Origin: Burkholderia puraquae
GTDB taxonomy: Bacteria; Pseudomonadota; Gammaproteobacteria; Burkholderiales; Burkholderiaceae
Direction: 5' to 3'
NCBI RefSeq assembly: GCF_002099195.1
Contig: NZ_NBYX01000002.1
Location: forward strand, 411,206-475,205
DNA: 64,000 bases
Shown: piece after piece, positions 46,332-54,767 of the stretch
How the letters are laid out: every line of letters begins with the position of its first letter
Numbering within the stretch: position 1 is the first letter of the stretch
Program-made: the position numbers and the translations under genes
Notes under the pieces: model-generated
Databases searched by the model: none
What the model was told of the DNA's origin: nothing
The model's input: only the letters and a program-made list of their open reading frames with translations

Positions 46332-47572
46332 TTCGCGGCGATCCCGGCGGCGACGCCCGTATTCACGCTCGGCAACAGCAGGCTCAGCACGCGGCTGAAG
46401 CGAACGAGCCCGTTGCCGTCGACGTAGACGATGTCCTTCGGCTCCAGTTCGAACCGGTTCGCGAGCACCATCGCGACGGGCGAACGTGCGTCGAGATGGA
46501 ACACGGTCGGCGCGCGGCCGTCCGCACCGCGGATCACGAACATCTGCGCGGCGTCGGCCGTATTCGAGTTGATGCTGCCGGCCTGCAGCAGCGCGTCGCT
46601 GAGCGTGAGGCGGCCGTTGCGTTTCGGCAGCGCGAGTATCGGGCGATTCACCTCGCCCATCACGTAGACGCCGTTGTCGTCGCGTGCGCCGATGCGCAGC
46701 AGGTCGCCGCCGCGGAGCACGATGCGCGACGGGTCGCGGTGCTGCTCGATGAGGCGTGCGAGGTCGATGCGCACGGGCGTGCCGTCGCGCACGATCGTCA
46801 CGTCGCTCTGGTCGGCTGCCGGCGTGAAACCGCCGGCGCGTGCGATCGCGTCGGCGAGCGTCATCGTCACGTCGTTGACCGGCAGCGCGCCCGGCGTGTG
46901 GACTTCGCCGTCGATGTACACCTGCTGCGAGCGGAACGACGCGACACGCAGCGTGACCTGCGGGTCGCGATAGATCGTGCCGAGCACGCGCTTCACACGT
47001 GCCTGCGCGTCGGCAGCCGTCAGCCCTGCCACCTTCAGCGTGCCCGCGTACGGGAACGTCAGATTGCCGCGATCGTCGACGACGAAGCCCGCGACGGGAT
47101 CTGCCGCGCGCGCCGGCGCCTGCGGCACGCCGCCTTGCGCGGCGGCAAGTTCGGGATGGTCCCAGACGGTGATCTGCAGCACGTCGCCGGGGCCGATACG
47201 GTAGGACGGTGCGTGCGGCGCGGCGGGCTGCTCCAGCGCGGCGGCGGCGTCGTCGCGCGCCGCACGCTGGCGTGCGATCAGCGCCGGATCGATGGCGACG
47301 ATCGGCGGCATCGCGACGACGGCAGGCGGCGCGCGCGAGGTGTCGGCCGTGCGGCCGTCGGCGGCGATCTGCGTCGCAGCGGGCGTGACGTCCGCACGGG
47401 TACCGGCCGCGGGCGTACCGGCGGGTTCGTCAGAGCGCCAGTCGAGATACGACGCGTTCATGTTCATGCCTGGCGCCAGCGCGCATCCGGACAGCCAGAC
47501 GCAGGCAGTCAGAACGAGCGCGAGCGCGCCGCGGCGGCGGCGCGGGGCCGCCGATGCGATCGAAGTGTTCAT
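46328..47572 (-). CDS. wza: Wza-like outer-membrane polysaccharide export lipoprotein
   Basis: The 414-residue protein has a lipoprotein signal with lipobox LSGC near residue 30. The polysaccharide export motif YRIGPGDVLQITVWDHPEL opens the Poly_export domain, and PYAGTLKVAGLTAADAQARV follows. Two SLBB modules are seen (VYIDGEVHTPGALPV and VYVMGEVNRPILALP). The C-terminal hydrophobic helix (VLSLLLPSVNTGVAAGIAA) would form the outer-membrane barrel. It exports the polymer. The start ATG at 47572 is chosen for the signal peptide. Confidence 0.95.
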   Translation of the reverse strand: MNTSIASAAPRRRRGALALVLTACVWLSGCALAPGMNMNASYLDWRSDEPAGTPAAGTRADVTPAATQIAADGRTADTSRAPPAVVAMPPIVAIDPALIARQRAARDDAAAALEQPAAPHAPSYRIGPGDVLQITVWDHPELAAAQGGVPQAPARAADPVAGFVVDDRGNLTFPYAGTLKVAGLTAADAQARVKRVLGTIYRDPQVTLRVASFRSQQVYIDGEVHTPGALPVNDVTMTLADAIARAGGFTPAADQSDVTIVRDGTPVRIDLARLIEQHRDPSRIVLRGGDLLRIGARDDNGVYVMGEVNRPILALPKRNGRLTLSDALLQAGSINSNTADAAQMFVIRGADGRAPTVFHLDARSPVAMVLANRFELEPKDIVYVDGNGLVRFSRVLSLLLPSVNTGVAAGIAAK

Positions 47573-47699
47573 GGGTTCCTTCCAGTCGTGCCGTTGCATC
47601 GCGAGGCGACGGCGCGCGGCGGGCGCCTCGGGACGGGCCGGCACCTTGTTCAATCGGGGAGCGGCGGCATCGAGCCGCCACGGCGAACGGCATTGCCGT

Positions 47700-49103
47700 T
47701 CAGTACGCGTTGGGATGCACGATCCCTTTCAGCACCGTTGCGCCGATGATTCGAAGATCGAGCGCGAACGACCAGTTGCGCAGGTAGTACAGGTCGTACT
47801 CGACGCGCGACTGCATGCTTTCGAGCTGCTCGGTCGCGCCGCGCAGGCCGTTGACCTGCGCCCAGCCGGTGATGCCGGGCTTGATCCGGTAGCGGTGGAT
47901 GTAGCCGTCGACGAGCGTGCGGTACTGTGCGTCGTGTTCCACCGCGTGCGGGCGCGGGCCGACCACCGACATGTCGCCGAACAGCACGTTGACGAACTGC
48001 GGCAGCTCATCGAGGCTCGTGCGGCGCAGGAAGGCGCCGACCTTCGTCACGCGCGGGTCGTTGCGGGTGGCCTGCGCGACCCTGCCCGCTTGTTCGACAT
48101 GCACGCGCATCGTGCGGAACTTGTAGATGTCGAACGTCTGGCCGTCCGCGCCGCGCCGCTGCTGCGTGAACAGCACGGGGCCGGGCGACGTCAGCTTGAT
48201 GGCCACGGCGATGACGAGCAGCAGCGGTGTCAGCGCGATCAGGACGACGGCGGCGAACAGGCGGTCGAAGATCGCCTTCGCGAACAGCGCGCCACGCGAC
48301 AGCGGCGGCGCGGCCAGCGAGATCGCCGGCTCACCGAGGATGTCCTCGACGTGGCTGCCGAACAGCGCGTGCTTGCTGACGTCGGGCATCAGCCGCAGTT
48401 CGACGAAATCGTGACGGAACTCGTCGATCACGCGCGTGATCGCGGCGTCGTCGTCGAGTGGCAGCGCAATCCAGATCTCGTCCGCGCATTCGGCGCGCGC
48501 GGACGCGGCGAACGACGCGAGATCGGTGGCGACGAAAGCATCGCTGTCGAGTGCGACGGCCTGGTCTGTCGTGCGATACGCGCCGACGAACCGGTAGCGC
48601 ACCGCGCCGGATGTGCCGAGCGATTCGACGACGCGTTCGAGCCATTCGCCGCCGCCGACAATCGCGATGCGGGACGGCGTGCCGGGCACGTGCAGGCTGC
48701 GGCGACATACGACGCTCAGTGCGAGCCGGAATGCGACGAGCGCGATCGCGACACAGATCGTCCAGCTGAAGAACCACACGAATAACGACATCGTGACGTT
48801 CGTCAGCGCCATCATTTTCAAGAATACGAATCCTTGAATGACGACCCAAAGCGCGAGCGTTCGCAGTGCGTAGCGCGTCGCCGGGCGCGTGCGGCCGTCG
48901 AGGCCGATGCCGGCGAGCCGCAGCACGAGTGCCGCGAGCAGCGCGCTGACGCCGATCAACAGCCATTCGATGCGGAGCGCAGCGAGATGAAAAAGGGAAC
49001 CTTGATGCACGATCGCCGCGATGGCGGCGATCAGAAGGGTATCGATCGCGCATACGAAACGCGCGCTGACCGTTGCCCGCTTGCGCTGCATAGCTGTATT
49101 CAT
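47700..49103 (-). CDS. WcaJ-like undecaprenyl-phosphate sugar phosphotransferase
   Basis: The 467-residue enzyme starts the lipid-linked repeat. It has about four N-terminal membrane segments, a CoA-binding-like middle ([19 protein letters not shown]), a fifth segment ([20 protein letters not shown]) and the C-terminal bacterial sugar transferase domain with [44 protein letters not shown] and [15 protein letters not shown]. By family it transfers glucose-1-P or galactose-1-P to undecaprenyl phosphate. First gene of the operon; 127 bp precede wza. Confidence 0.94.
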   Translation of the reverse strand: MNTAMQRKRATVSARFVCAIDTLLIAAIAAIVHQGSLFHLAALRIEWLLIGVSALLAALVLRLAGIGLDGRTRPATRYALRTLALWVVIQGFVFLKMMALTNVTMSLFVWFFSWTICVAIALVAFRLALSVVCRRSLHVPGTPSRIAIVGGGEWLERVVESLGTSGAVRYRFVGAYRTTDQAVALDSDAFVATDLASFAASARAECADEIWIALPLDDDAAITRVIDEFRHDFVELRLMPDVSKHALFGSHVEDILGEPAISLAAPPLSRGALFAKAIFDRLFAAVVLIALTPLLLVIAVAIKLTSPGPVLFTQQRRGADGQTFDIYKFRTMRVHVEQAGRVAQATRNDPRVTKVGAFLRRTSLDELPQFVNVLFGDMSVVGPRPHAVEHDAQYRTLVDGYIHRYRIKPGITGWAQVNGLRGATEQLESMQSRVEYDLYYLRNWSFALDLRIIGATVLKGIVHPNAY

Positions 49104-49228
49104 TCGGCTTGACCCCTGGTTGCCGGCATGGCGGCGATTCGCCCGACACATTCGAGCAGTACGGCGAGTCTAAGAACGATGACGGTGCACGGCCATCGGA
49201 CGTGCATGCGAATGGCCGAACAACATGC

Positions 49229-49242
49229 TCGGATCGGTCCTA
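49229..49242 (-). promoter_or_regulatory. Rcs-box-like site upstream of the exopolysaccharide operon
   Basis: On the minus strand the site reads TAGGACCGATCCGA, 10 of 12 fixed positions of TAGGACnnGTCCTA. It lies 126 bp upstream of the WcaJ-like start. No clear -35/-10 pair abuts it, unlike the other sites. Confidence 0.35.
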
Positions 49243-49580
49243 GGCGGATTCGGACTCCGGAGCGATCGGGTCAAGGATGGTTAAACGACCGGTGGAAGCG
49301 GAAGAATTTCAGGCTGCGCGAGCGCGAAACCGTGGAGGGGAGCTGCTTGTGCCGATTCGTCGCGAATCATGAAATCGACGAAAGGTGTGACGCGCGTCAG
49401 CGCGCTGCATGGATGCAGCGCGAGGCCGACGATATGCGGGTGTCGGCCGGCTGCCGGTTGAACCGCCGGTGGTGCGCGATTGTCTGCGATGAGCGTGCCG
49501 TTGCATCCGGATCGAGATCCGTCCGGAAGACGTCATGCGGCGTGTTCCCGCCGGCGCGCGGAACGGGGTGGGAAACAAGA

Positions 49581-49601
49581 CGCCGCCTGCGAGAGGCGGC
49601 G
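49581..49601 (-). terminator. terminator of the TPR gene
   Basis: CGCCGCCT and AGGCGGCG form a perfect 8-bp stem with loop GCGAG. On the minus strand it is followed by UCUUGUUU. It lies about 145 bp after the TPR gene stop. Confidence 0.55.
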
Positions 49602-49747
49602 CCGAAAACGGCGTGGCTTGCTTCGTGTCGATGGCCGTTGAAGCTGCGTCGAGCCATCTACCACGCCATCGTCGTGAATGGCGTCGCGACACGAAACACG
49701 ACCGGTTGGATTGGCGGTCTCGTTGCTGGACGAGCGACCGCTGGTTT

Positions 49748-51346
49748 TCAGGTTGCGAGCTCGCGAAGATCCATGGTGACCTTGTCGAGCACCGGACGCC
49801 AGTCGGCGAAGGTCTGCTGCCGGTAAAGCGCCGCGCTTGGGTAGAACGGGCTGTCACGCCGGTCATGCTGCCAGACCCAATGCGGATTCGCGTCGAGCAG
49901 CACCCATGTGGCCTGGCCGAGCGCGCCGCTCAGGTGCGCGACCGACGTGCAGACGGTAATCACCAGGTCGAGTGCGCCGACGAACGCGGCGGTGTCGTCG
50001 AACGTCTTCCATTCGCGTGTCATGTCGATCACGTCGAACCCGGCCGCTTTCGCGGCTTCGACGTCGTGCTGCGCGCCGGGTTGCAGCGAGTAGAACGCGA
50101 CGTCCTTCTGCAGGCTCGCGAACGCATCGGCGTAGCGCTCGAGCCCGACCCGGCGAAAGCGGTTGCGTTGATGGTTGAGGCTGCCTGTCCACACGAGGCC
50201 CACCTTCAACCGCTTCTCGCCGGACAGCGCGTGGCGCCATGCGTCCGTGGCTCCGGCGTCCGCCTGGAGGTACGGCGCGGACGTGCCGAGAGCGTCCGTG
50301 TCGAGGCCGAGCATCCATGGAATACTCATCAGCGGCAGTTCGTAGTCGAAGTGGGGCAGATGCCTGACACGGGTGCTGGTATCGAATACGTCGGCGTGTT
50401 CGCCGAGGCTGCGTCTAACCAGCGCGCCCATCTGCGGAAACACGTTCCACACGAGCCGCCCGCCTTCGCGATGCACGCGTTCCGCGAGCAGCGGGACGTA
50501 GCGACTGAATTGCAGCACGTCCCCGATGCCTTGTTCGCCCCATACGAGCAGCGTCTTTCCGGCAAGCGATTCGCCGGACCAGCGCGGCCGTGGAAACTCG
50601 GGCAGCGTGCCGCGCAGTTCCCCCGCGCCGTGCCAGCGCGCCTCGTAGTCAGCCCATCCCGATGCGAAGTCGCCACGCGCGAGCCGTAGCAGCGACAGGT
50701 TGTGGCGGTGCGTCAGGTCGTTCGGATCGAGCGCGCACGCGCTCTGAGCGTACTGCTCGGCTTCGTCCCATCGTTGCGCTTCCTTGAGTGCGGTGGCCGC
50801 GTTGTTGGCCGCGAGCGGGCTATCCGGCGCAAGCGTCACGGCACGGGTGGCCGCGCGCAGTGCGCCGTCCAGATCGAAGCGGTTGAGGCGCGTGATGACT
50901 GCGTTGGTCCACGCCTGCGCGTTGTTCGGATCGTCGTCGAGCGCGCCTTCGATGAATGCGTGTTCCAGATCGGGATCGTCACCCGACAGCCGGATCGCGA
51001 GTGCAAGATTGTTCTTCAGCGACGGCCACGCGGGGGCGAGCGCGAGCGTCCTGCGATACGGAACGATCGCTTCCTCGTGACGCCCGGCCACCTGAAGTGC
51101 ATAACCACAATTGAACGCCGCTGCGGGCGATGCGGGATGCTGTTGCCAGTGCATGAGCGCGAGCTCCGCAGCGCGTGCGAGATCGCCGCGCTCGATCAGC
51201 GTTTGCGTGGCTGCGGCGACGGATTCGTCGAGCATGCCGGGAGCGGCCTCCGCTTCGATCGATGCGGTTTGCGTCGCATCGGCGAGATCGACCGGCAGTC
51301 GGGGGATGTCGGCAAGCGTGGGCATGTCGTGCGCGGTGATCTGCAT
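49748..51346 (-). CDS. TPR protein with glycosyltransferase-like (GT9/GT41-type) C-terminal domain
   Basis: The 532-residue cytoplasmic protein has about four or five TPR units in residues 40-270 (for example HPASPAAAFNCGYALQVAGR and NDLTHRHNLSLLRLARGDF). The C-terminal half resembles the ADP-heptose or O-GlcNAc transferase GT-B fold: GKTLLVWGEQGIGDVLQFSR, LKVGLVWTGSLNHQRNRFR, and DLVITVCTSVAHLSGALGQA, the family donor-binding motif. GGAGAG precedes the ATG. It lies between the exopolysaccharide and adhesin loci and has an Rcs-box-like promoter. Protein or adhesin glycosylation is a plausible role, not shown by sequence. Confidence 0.82.
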   Translation of the reverse strand: MQITAHDMPTLADIPRLPVDLADATQTASIEAEAAPGMLDESVAAATQTLIERGDLARAAELALMHWQQHPASPAAAFNCGYALQVAGRHEEAIVPYRRTLALAPAWPSLKNNLALAIRLSGDDPDLEHAFIEGALDDDPNNAQAWTNAVITRLNRFDLDGALRAATRAVTLAPDSPLAANNAATALKEAQRWDEAEQYAQSACALDPNDLTHRHNLSLLRLARGDFASGWADYEARWHGAGELRGTLPEFPRPRWSGESLAGKTLLVWGEQGIGDVLQFSRYVPLLAERVHREGGRLVWNVFPQMGALVRRSLGEHADVFDTSTRVRHLPHFDYELPLMSIPWMLGLDTDALGTSAPYLQADAGATDAWRHALSGEKRLKVGLVWTGSLNHQRNRFRRVGLERYADAFASLQKDVAFYSLQPGAQHDVEAAKAAGFDVIDMTREWKTFDDTAAFVGALDLVITVCTSVAHLSGALGQATWVLLDANPHWVWQHDRRDSPFYPSAALYRQQTFADWRPVLDKVTMDLRELAT

Positions 51347-51513
51347 GTGAGTTCTCTCCGGAAAGACGTTCGCGCGACGGGCGGCGATCGGCTGCATCGT
51401 GATTCGGGGAAGGCTGACAACACTTCGCGATGCGAAGCATGGCGCCGGATGGCATCGCGGGCTGTCGTTCCGGTTGAGTTGGAAGTGGAAGGCCCGGTGC
51501 CGTGATGAACTCC

Positions 51514-51556
51514 ACTTTATGCAGGTACCGTCGGCAATTGAATCGGACAAGTCCTA
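51514..51556 (-). promoter_or_regulatory. Rcs-box-like site and promoter of the TPR gene
   Basis: On the minus strand TAGGACTTGTCCGA (51543-51556) has one mismatch to TAGGACnnGTCCTA. It directly abuts TTCAAT (51537-51542); after 17 bp follows TAAAGT (51514-51519). The predicted start near 51507 leaves a leader of about 160 nt. Confidence 0.55.
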
Positions 51557-51870
51557 AACGTATTGACTTAAGCGTCGTAACCGTACGGAAGGAGCGCGCC
51601 CGTCGTCGGAAAGACCGTTGGACGCGGGCGTGTAGGCCAGGTCTGATTCATGGGTATCGCGGGGGCGATGTAAGACCTGTCTGATGGAGATAGGCGTTGT
51701 CTGCGTCTTTAATGCGAGACATCAGGGGCCGGGACGTTCGGCCTCAACGCGATAGAGAGGACGGGCGATGATCGATGCCGTGACGACGAACCTGCACGCG
51801 ATGCCGATGGGCGCATCCGCATGAACACGGACGAGCTCGCCGTGCGAACGATCGAAAAGTTCATGCGGAT

Positions 51871-51914
51871 TAGGACCAGGCCGATTGTGCGGATGCCTAT
51901 CGTTCTTCGACAAT
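51871..51914 (+). promoter_or_regulatory. weak Rcs-box-like site and promoter of a candidate sRNA
   Basis: TAGGACCAGGCCGA (51871-51884) keeps 10 of 12 fixed positions. It abuts TTGTGC (51885-51890), with GACAAT (51909-51914) 18 bp further. Both promoter elements are weak, which would fit activator dependence. Confidence 0.3.
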
Positions 51915-51920
51915 GCGCAG

Positions 51921-52010
51921 GTCGGGCGGCCGCATGGTATTTGCCCGATACCTCGTATCCGAAGCATGTCTTCGTTCAATGCGCTGCCCGGTTTCGGGCA
52001 GCGTCTTTTT
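51921..52010 (+). ncRNA. candidate Rcs-controlled small RNA of about 90 nt
   Basis: A textbook intrinsic terminator on the plus strand (51982-52012) has no protein gene upstream on its strand for more than 10 kb. A weak Rcs-box-like site and promoter lie about 70-110 bp before it. A transcript from about 51921 would have no useful open frame. The arrangement recalls RprA of enterobacteria, an Rcs-activated sRNA; the resemblance is in layout only. Confidence 0.35.
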
Positions 52011-52012
52011 CT
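51982..52012 (+). terminator. orphan Rho-independent terminator
   Basis: CGCTGCCCG and CGGGCAGCG form a perfect 9-bp stem with a 4-nt loop, followed by UCUUUUUCUC on the plus strand. The minus-strand flank has no U tract, so direction is clear. Confidence 0.8.
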
Positions 52013-52328
52013 CGGCCGCATGCGCGCGCCGATCGAACCGATTGCGCGATGCGTGTCGCGCGGACACACGTGAATGCCTTGCGGCGGCCGGTGGGCTCGG
52101 CCGTTCATCGACCCTTCAGGTCGCAGGTTGGGAGAACGCTGCCTCATGCGAGCGCAGGGCATTCACGACTGTCTGCGGGCGTTCGGTTCCCGTTCCCGAC
52201 ATGCCGCCGCGCATTCGCTTGCGTGCGGCCATCCCGGCACCGACCCGCTCGGTTGCCGGCAGCGGCCACGCCGCTTTCCCTGTCGCCGCCGGTGCGCGGC
52301 TTTTCCACTCCACAATGAAGGACACTTC

Positions 52329-53171
52329 ATGAAGAAGCATCACCTTTCCATCGTATCGACCCTGATCGCACTCGCGTGTGCCGGCGGCATGCCTGCTGCG
52401 CGCGCCGCCGGCCCGAAACCCGATGCGGCATTGCCGCCGGGCGTCGAGGCGGTCGTGAACAACGTGCCGATTCCGCGTATCGACGTCGACGAAGCCATCA
52501 AGACATCCGGTCAGCCTGACACGCCGGCGCTGCGCGCGCAGGTCAAGCAGAACCTGATCATCCAGCAGCTGATCGAGCAGGCTGCCGAAAAGGCGGACTA
52601 CGGCGTCCGTCCGGAAGTGAACAAGGTCGTGATGCGTGCCCGCACGATCGCATCGACGGATCTCTACCTGCACGAAATGGCCCGCCCGCAGCCGGTGACC
52701 GATGCGCAGGTCAAGGCGCGCTACGACCAGATCGTCGGTACGGCCGCGCCGTTCCAGTACCGCGCGGAAGTGATCGCCGTACGCAGCCCGGCAGAGGCGA
52801 ACGAGATCGTCGCGGAACTGAAGAAGGGCACCGCGTTCGACGTGCTCGCGAAGAAGTTCAACACGACGCCGAACGGCGGTATTGCCGAATGGGCCGACCT
52901 GCATACGCCGGTGGCAGAAGGGAACACGGCTGGCGTGCCGGTTCCGGTCGCGCAGGCGATCACGACGCTTCAGCCGGGCGCTATCTCGGCACCGATCCGG
53001 GTCGGCGATGCCTTCGCGTTCGTGAAGCTCGACGAGAAGCGGAAGACCGTCGTGCCGACGTTCGACGCATCGAAGAACGTGCTGCGCCAGCAGCTCGAAG
53101 CGCAGGCGGATCAGCGGGCGATGGCCGCGCTGGTCGAGAAGCTTGCTGCGCAGGCGACGATTCAGCAGTAA
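52329..53171 (+). CDS. periplasmic parvulin-type peptidyl-prolyl isomerase (PpiC/SurA-like)
   Basis: The 280-residue protein has a Sec signal ending AARAAG near residue 27. An N-terminal SurA-like chaperone helix region (VVNNVPIPRIDVDEAIKTSG, QVKQNLIIQQLIEQAAEK) precedes a parvulin domain (residues 145-245: QYRAEVIAVRSPAEANEIVA, FDVLAKKFNTTPNGGIAEW, ITTLQPGAISAPIRVGDAF). Such proteins help fold outer-membrane and exported proteins. It lies near a giant trimeric adhesin, which may be a client. An intrinsic terminator follows 25 bp after its stop. Confidence 0.92.
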   Translation: MKKHHLSIVSTLIALACAGGMPAARAAGPKPDAALPPGVEAVVNNVPIPRIDVDEAIKTSGQPDTPALRAQVKQNLIIQQLIEQAAEKADYGVRPEVNKVVMRARTIASTDLYLHEMARPQPVTDAQVKARYDQIVGTAAPFQYRAEVIAVRSPAEANEIVAELKKGTAFDVLAKKFNTTPNGGIAEWADLHTPVAEGNTAGVPVPVAQAITTLQPGAISAPIRVGDAFAFVKLDEKRKTVVPTFDASKNVLRQQLEAQADQRAMAALVEKLAAQATIQQ

Positions 53172-53195
53172 GTCGGTGGTGTGTGAAGGGCTGCT

Positions 53196-53242
53196 CGGGC
53201 TGTCTGGCGCTTTTGCGACGGATAGGCGGGCAGCCCGTTTTT
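53196..53242 (+). terminator. Rho-independent terminator of the parvulin gene
   Basis: CGGGCTG and CAGCCCG arms enclose a 28-nt loop and are followed by UUUUU. Confidence 0.6.
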
Positions 53243-53540
53243 CGTTTGTATCGGAATCGTTTCAGCGGGCGGCCGAACCGTGTGCGTCAGGGGCGAACGT
53301 CGTGCGATTGCCGACGCGCGATGACGCATCGAAGAATCAGCCTGGTCTGATTGGTTGTAACGATCGTTCACGCTAAATTGGACAGGTGTGGTATCGGAGG
53401 GGCTTCGGCGGCGACCGTTGGGCCCGGTCGCAGTCATGCTATTCATTAATGGCGCTACTCCTAACGCTGCCTTATGCGAGCGCCGAGGATATTCCGGTGC
53501 CACACACTTCCTTTCCAGGACGGGATCCTGGTCACGCTGC

Positions 53541-53620
53541 GACAGTGATACCAGCCGAACGCGAGCGTCTTGCAGGCTGCACCACGATTTCCACATACTG
53601 GCCCAGCGACACCAGCGCTT
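53541..53620 (-). pseudogene. 3' fragment of a second XRE antitoxin-like gene
   Basis: GCACCACGATTTCCACATAC at 53579 and the bases after it match the 3' coding part of the intact XRE gene near 53874 at most positions (GCACCACGATTTCAACATGC). Both encode the end of the protein (VSLGQ-x-VEIVV and a terminal GITV-like stretch). The rest of the second copy is lost. Confidence 0.6.
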
Positions 53621-53769
53621 GCGTCCGCCCGCTCGGCATGCTTTATCGCGCGGAGCGTTCAAGCAGTACGGCATGGTGTCATGCCATTGGCGTGCGGCGC
53701 GTGCTTCCGGCGAGCATCGGTGCCCGCCCGCTCCAAATATTGAAGGTGCGTGGTGCCGAAACTGCTGCG

Positions 53770-53798
53770 GCGGCGGCCGGGTCTGCCCCGGCCGCCGC
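53770..53798 (-). terminator. hairpin after the XRE antitoxin gene
   Basis: GCGGCGGCCGGG and CCCGGCCGCCGC form a perfect 12-bp stem with loop TCTGC, about 30 bp after the minus-strand stop. No strong U tract follows. Confidence 0.5.
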
Positions 53799-53829
53799 AC
53801 CTCTGCGTTTCTGTCTACTTAGCCAGCCG

Positions 53830-54150
53830 TCAGACCGAAACCGTGATACCCGCCGGCCCCGATCCCCCCGCTGGCCGCACCACGATTTCAACATGCTGGC
53901 CGAGCGATACGAGCGTCACCATCAGCAGTTCCAGCGAAACGTTCCGAAGCCTGTCGCGCTGCTCGGGTGTGACCACCGGCCGGGTCATCTCGGCCAGCGC
54001 AGCAGCCTCGTCGTCGCTCAGGCCGCGCGACGCGATCAGCGCATTGAGCTTCAGCACGAGCGCGGATTTGGCCGCCAGTTCCCCGACATCGTAGAAGTCG
54101 AAATCGGCCGGCACGTCGTCGATGTGTTGATTCGGGGCGTCGTGGTTCAT
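53830..54150 (-). CDS. XRE/HigA-like antitoxin
   Basis: The 106-residue protein resembles antitoxins of the HTH_37 group: acidic N-terminus (DDVPADFDFYDVGELAAKSA), LVLKLNALIASRGLSDDEAA with a helix-turn-helix, RLRNVSLELLMVTLVSLGQH and the ending VEIVVRPAG. It should bind DNA and neutralise or repress the upstream toxin gene. Its ATG overlaps the stop of the SymE-like gene (ATGA), so the two are translationally coupled. Confidence 0.8.
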   Translation of the reverse strand: MNHDAPNQHIDDVPADFDFYDVGELAAKSALVLKLNALIASRGLSDDEAAALAEMTRPVVTPEQRDRLRNVSLELLMVTLVSLGQHVEIVVRPAGGSGPAGITVSV

Positions 54151-54482
54151 TGTGCTTCTCCTGCCATCACCGATTCCAGTTGCCGTCCCGTTGCGGGATC
54201 GTCATCGGGGCGTTCGTGCCTTACGCGATGATCGCTGCCCGCATCATCGATCGGGGTAATCACCAGCCGCTGGTGCGATACCTCGATCTGCAAGCGCTGC
54301 TCGGGATCGAAACCCGCTGCCTCGATCCACCGGCCGGACAATTTCGCCCACAGATACATGACAGGCGGCGCCATGTCGGTCAGCCTGAGGTGCGGAACGA
54401 GACGGCCAGATTGAAAGGACGATTGCAGGGGGAAAAAGCAATCGTGGAAATACGTCGGTGCGTTATGATTCGCGCCAGCCAT
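54147..54482 (-). CDS. SymE-like toxin
   Basis: The 111-residue product contains a SymE core near residues 30-75: VPHLRLTDMAPPVMYLWAKL, SGRWIEAAGFDPEQRLQIEV and HQRLVITPID, the AbrB-like swapped-hairpin fold of SymE. E. coli SymE affects RNA and nucleoid structure under SOS control. The ATG at 54482 is preceded by AAGGAG. It precedes the XRE gene in one operon, a layout seen in type II rather than type I modules. The last 30 residues are acidic and unlike classical SymE. Confidence 0.8.
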   Translation of the reverse strand: MAGANHNAPTYFHDCFFPLQSSFQSGRLVPHLRLTDMAPPVMYLWAKLSGRWIEAAGFDPEQRLQIEVSHQRLVITPIDDAGSDHRVRHERPDDDPATGRQLESVMAGEAQ

Positions 54483-54514
54483 GGTCAACTCCTTAGTTGA
54501 GTTGGTTGTGGTCA

Positions 54515-54549
54515 GCGGCCCGCAGGTGTTGTTCTCACCTGCGGGCCGC
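54515..54549. terminator. strong hairpin between the kinase gene and the SymE/XRE module
   Basis: GCGGCCCGCAGGTG and CACCTGCGGGCCGC form a perfect 14-bp stem with loop TTGTTCT. It lies 33 bp upstream of the SymE start and 219 bp after the kinase stop on the minus strand. Without a U tract, it may be a terminator for the kinase transcript or a structure in the toxin leader. Confidence 0.55.
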
Positions 54550-54767
54550 GCTCGTTTGCGCAGCGGATGGCGATCGCCATTCCGTTACACGATTTGCATG
54601 TCGGAATGACCGAACCTTCCTCGCGAAAACGTGCAACCAATCTACCGAGAATGACGGCCGATCTGATATCGGTCTTGTACGGTTTTATCGACATTGGCCA
54701 TTCGGCCCATGTCTTGCATCCTTGATGCTCAACGATTCCAGGGCAGTCGAGCCGGCGGGCTGCTTCG

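Larger units (their letters stand above)
49104..49747. other. exopolysaccharide promoter region and TPR gene 3' flank
   Basis: About 640 bp. It contains the Rcs-box-like site at 49229-49242 and the terminator hairpin at 49581-49601. The remaining frames give Arg/Ser/Thr-rich products and look non-coding. Confidence 0.5.
51347..52328. other. long intergenic region between TPR gene and parvulin gene
   Basis: About 980 bp with no supported protein gene. It contains the Rcs-box promoter of the TPR gene (51514-51556), a weaker box at 51871-51884, and an orphan plus-strand terminator at 51982-52012. The open frames are Arg/Pro-rich shadows. Confidence 0.55.
53243..53829. other. region with a degenerate antitoxin fragment
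   Basis: About 590 bp with no intact gene. It holds the XRE-like fragment at about 53541-53620 and the hairpin at 53770-53798 after the intact XRE gene. The frames here are broken or Arg/Cys-rich. Confidence 0.5.

Noticed and set aside
51722..52162. Minus-strand 146-residue frame in the TPR/parvulin gap
   Set aside because: Arg/Pro/His-rich shadow sequence that crosses the orphan terminator; no start signal.
54512..54694. 60-residue minus-strand frame with a CKSC motif between kinase and SymE-like gene
   Set aside because: No ribosome-binding site, and its 3' end runs into a perfect hairpin. The motif alone is not enough.
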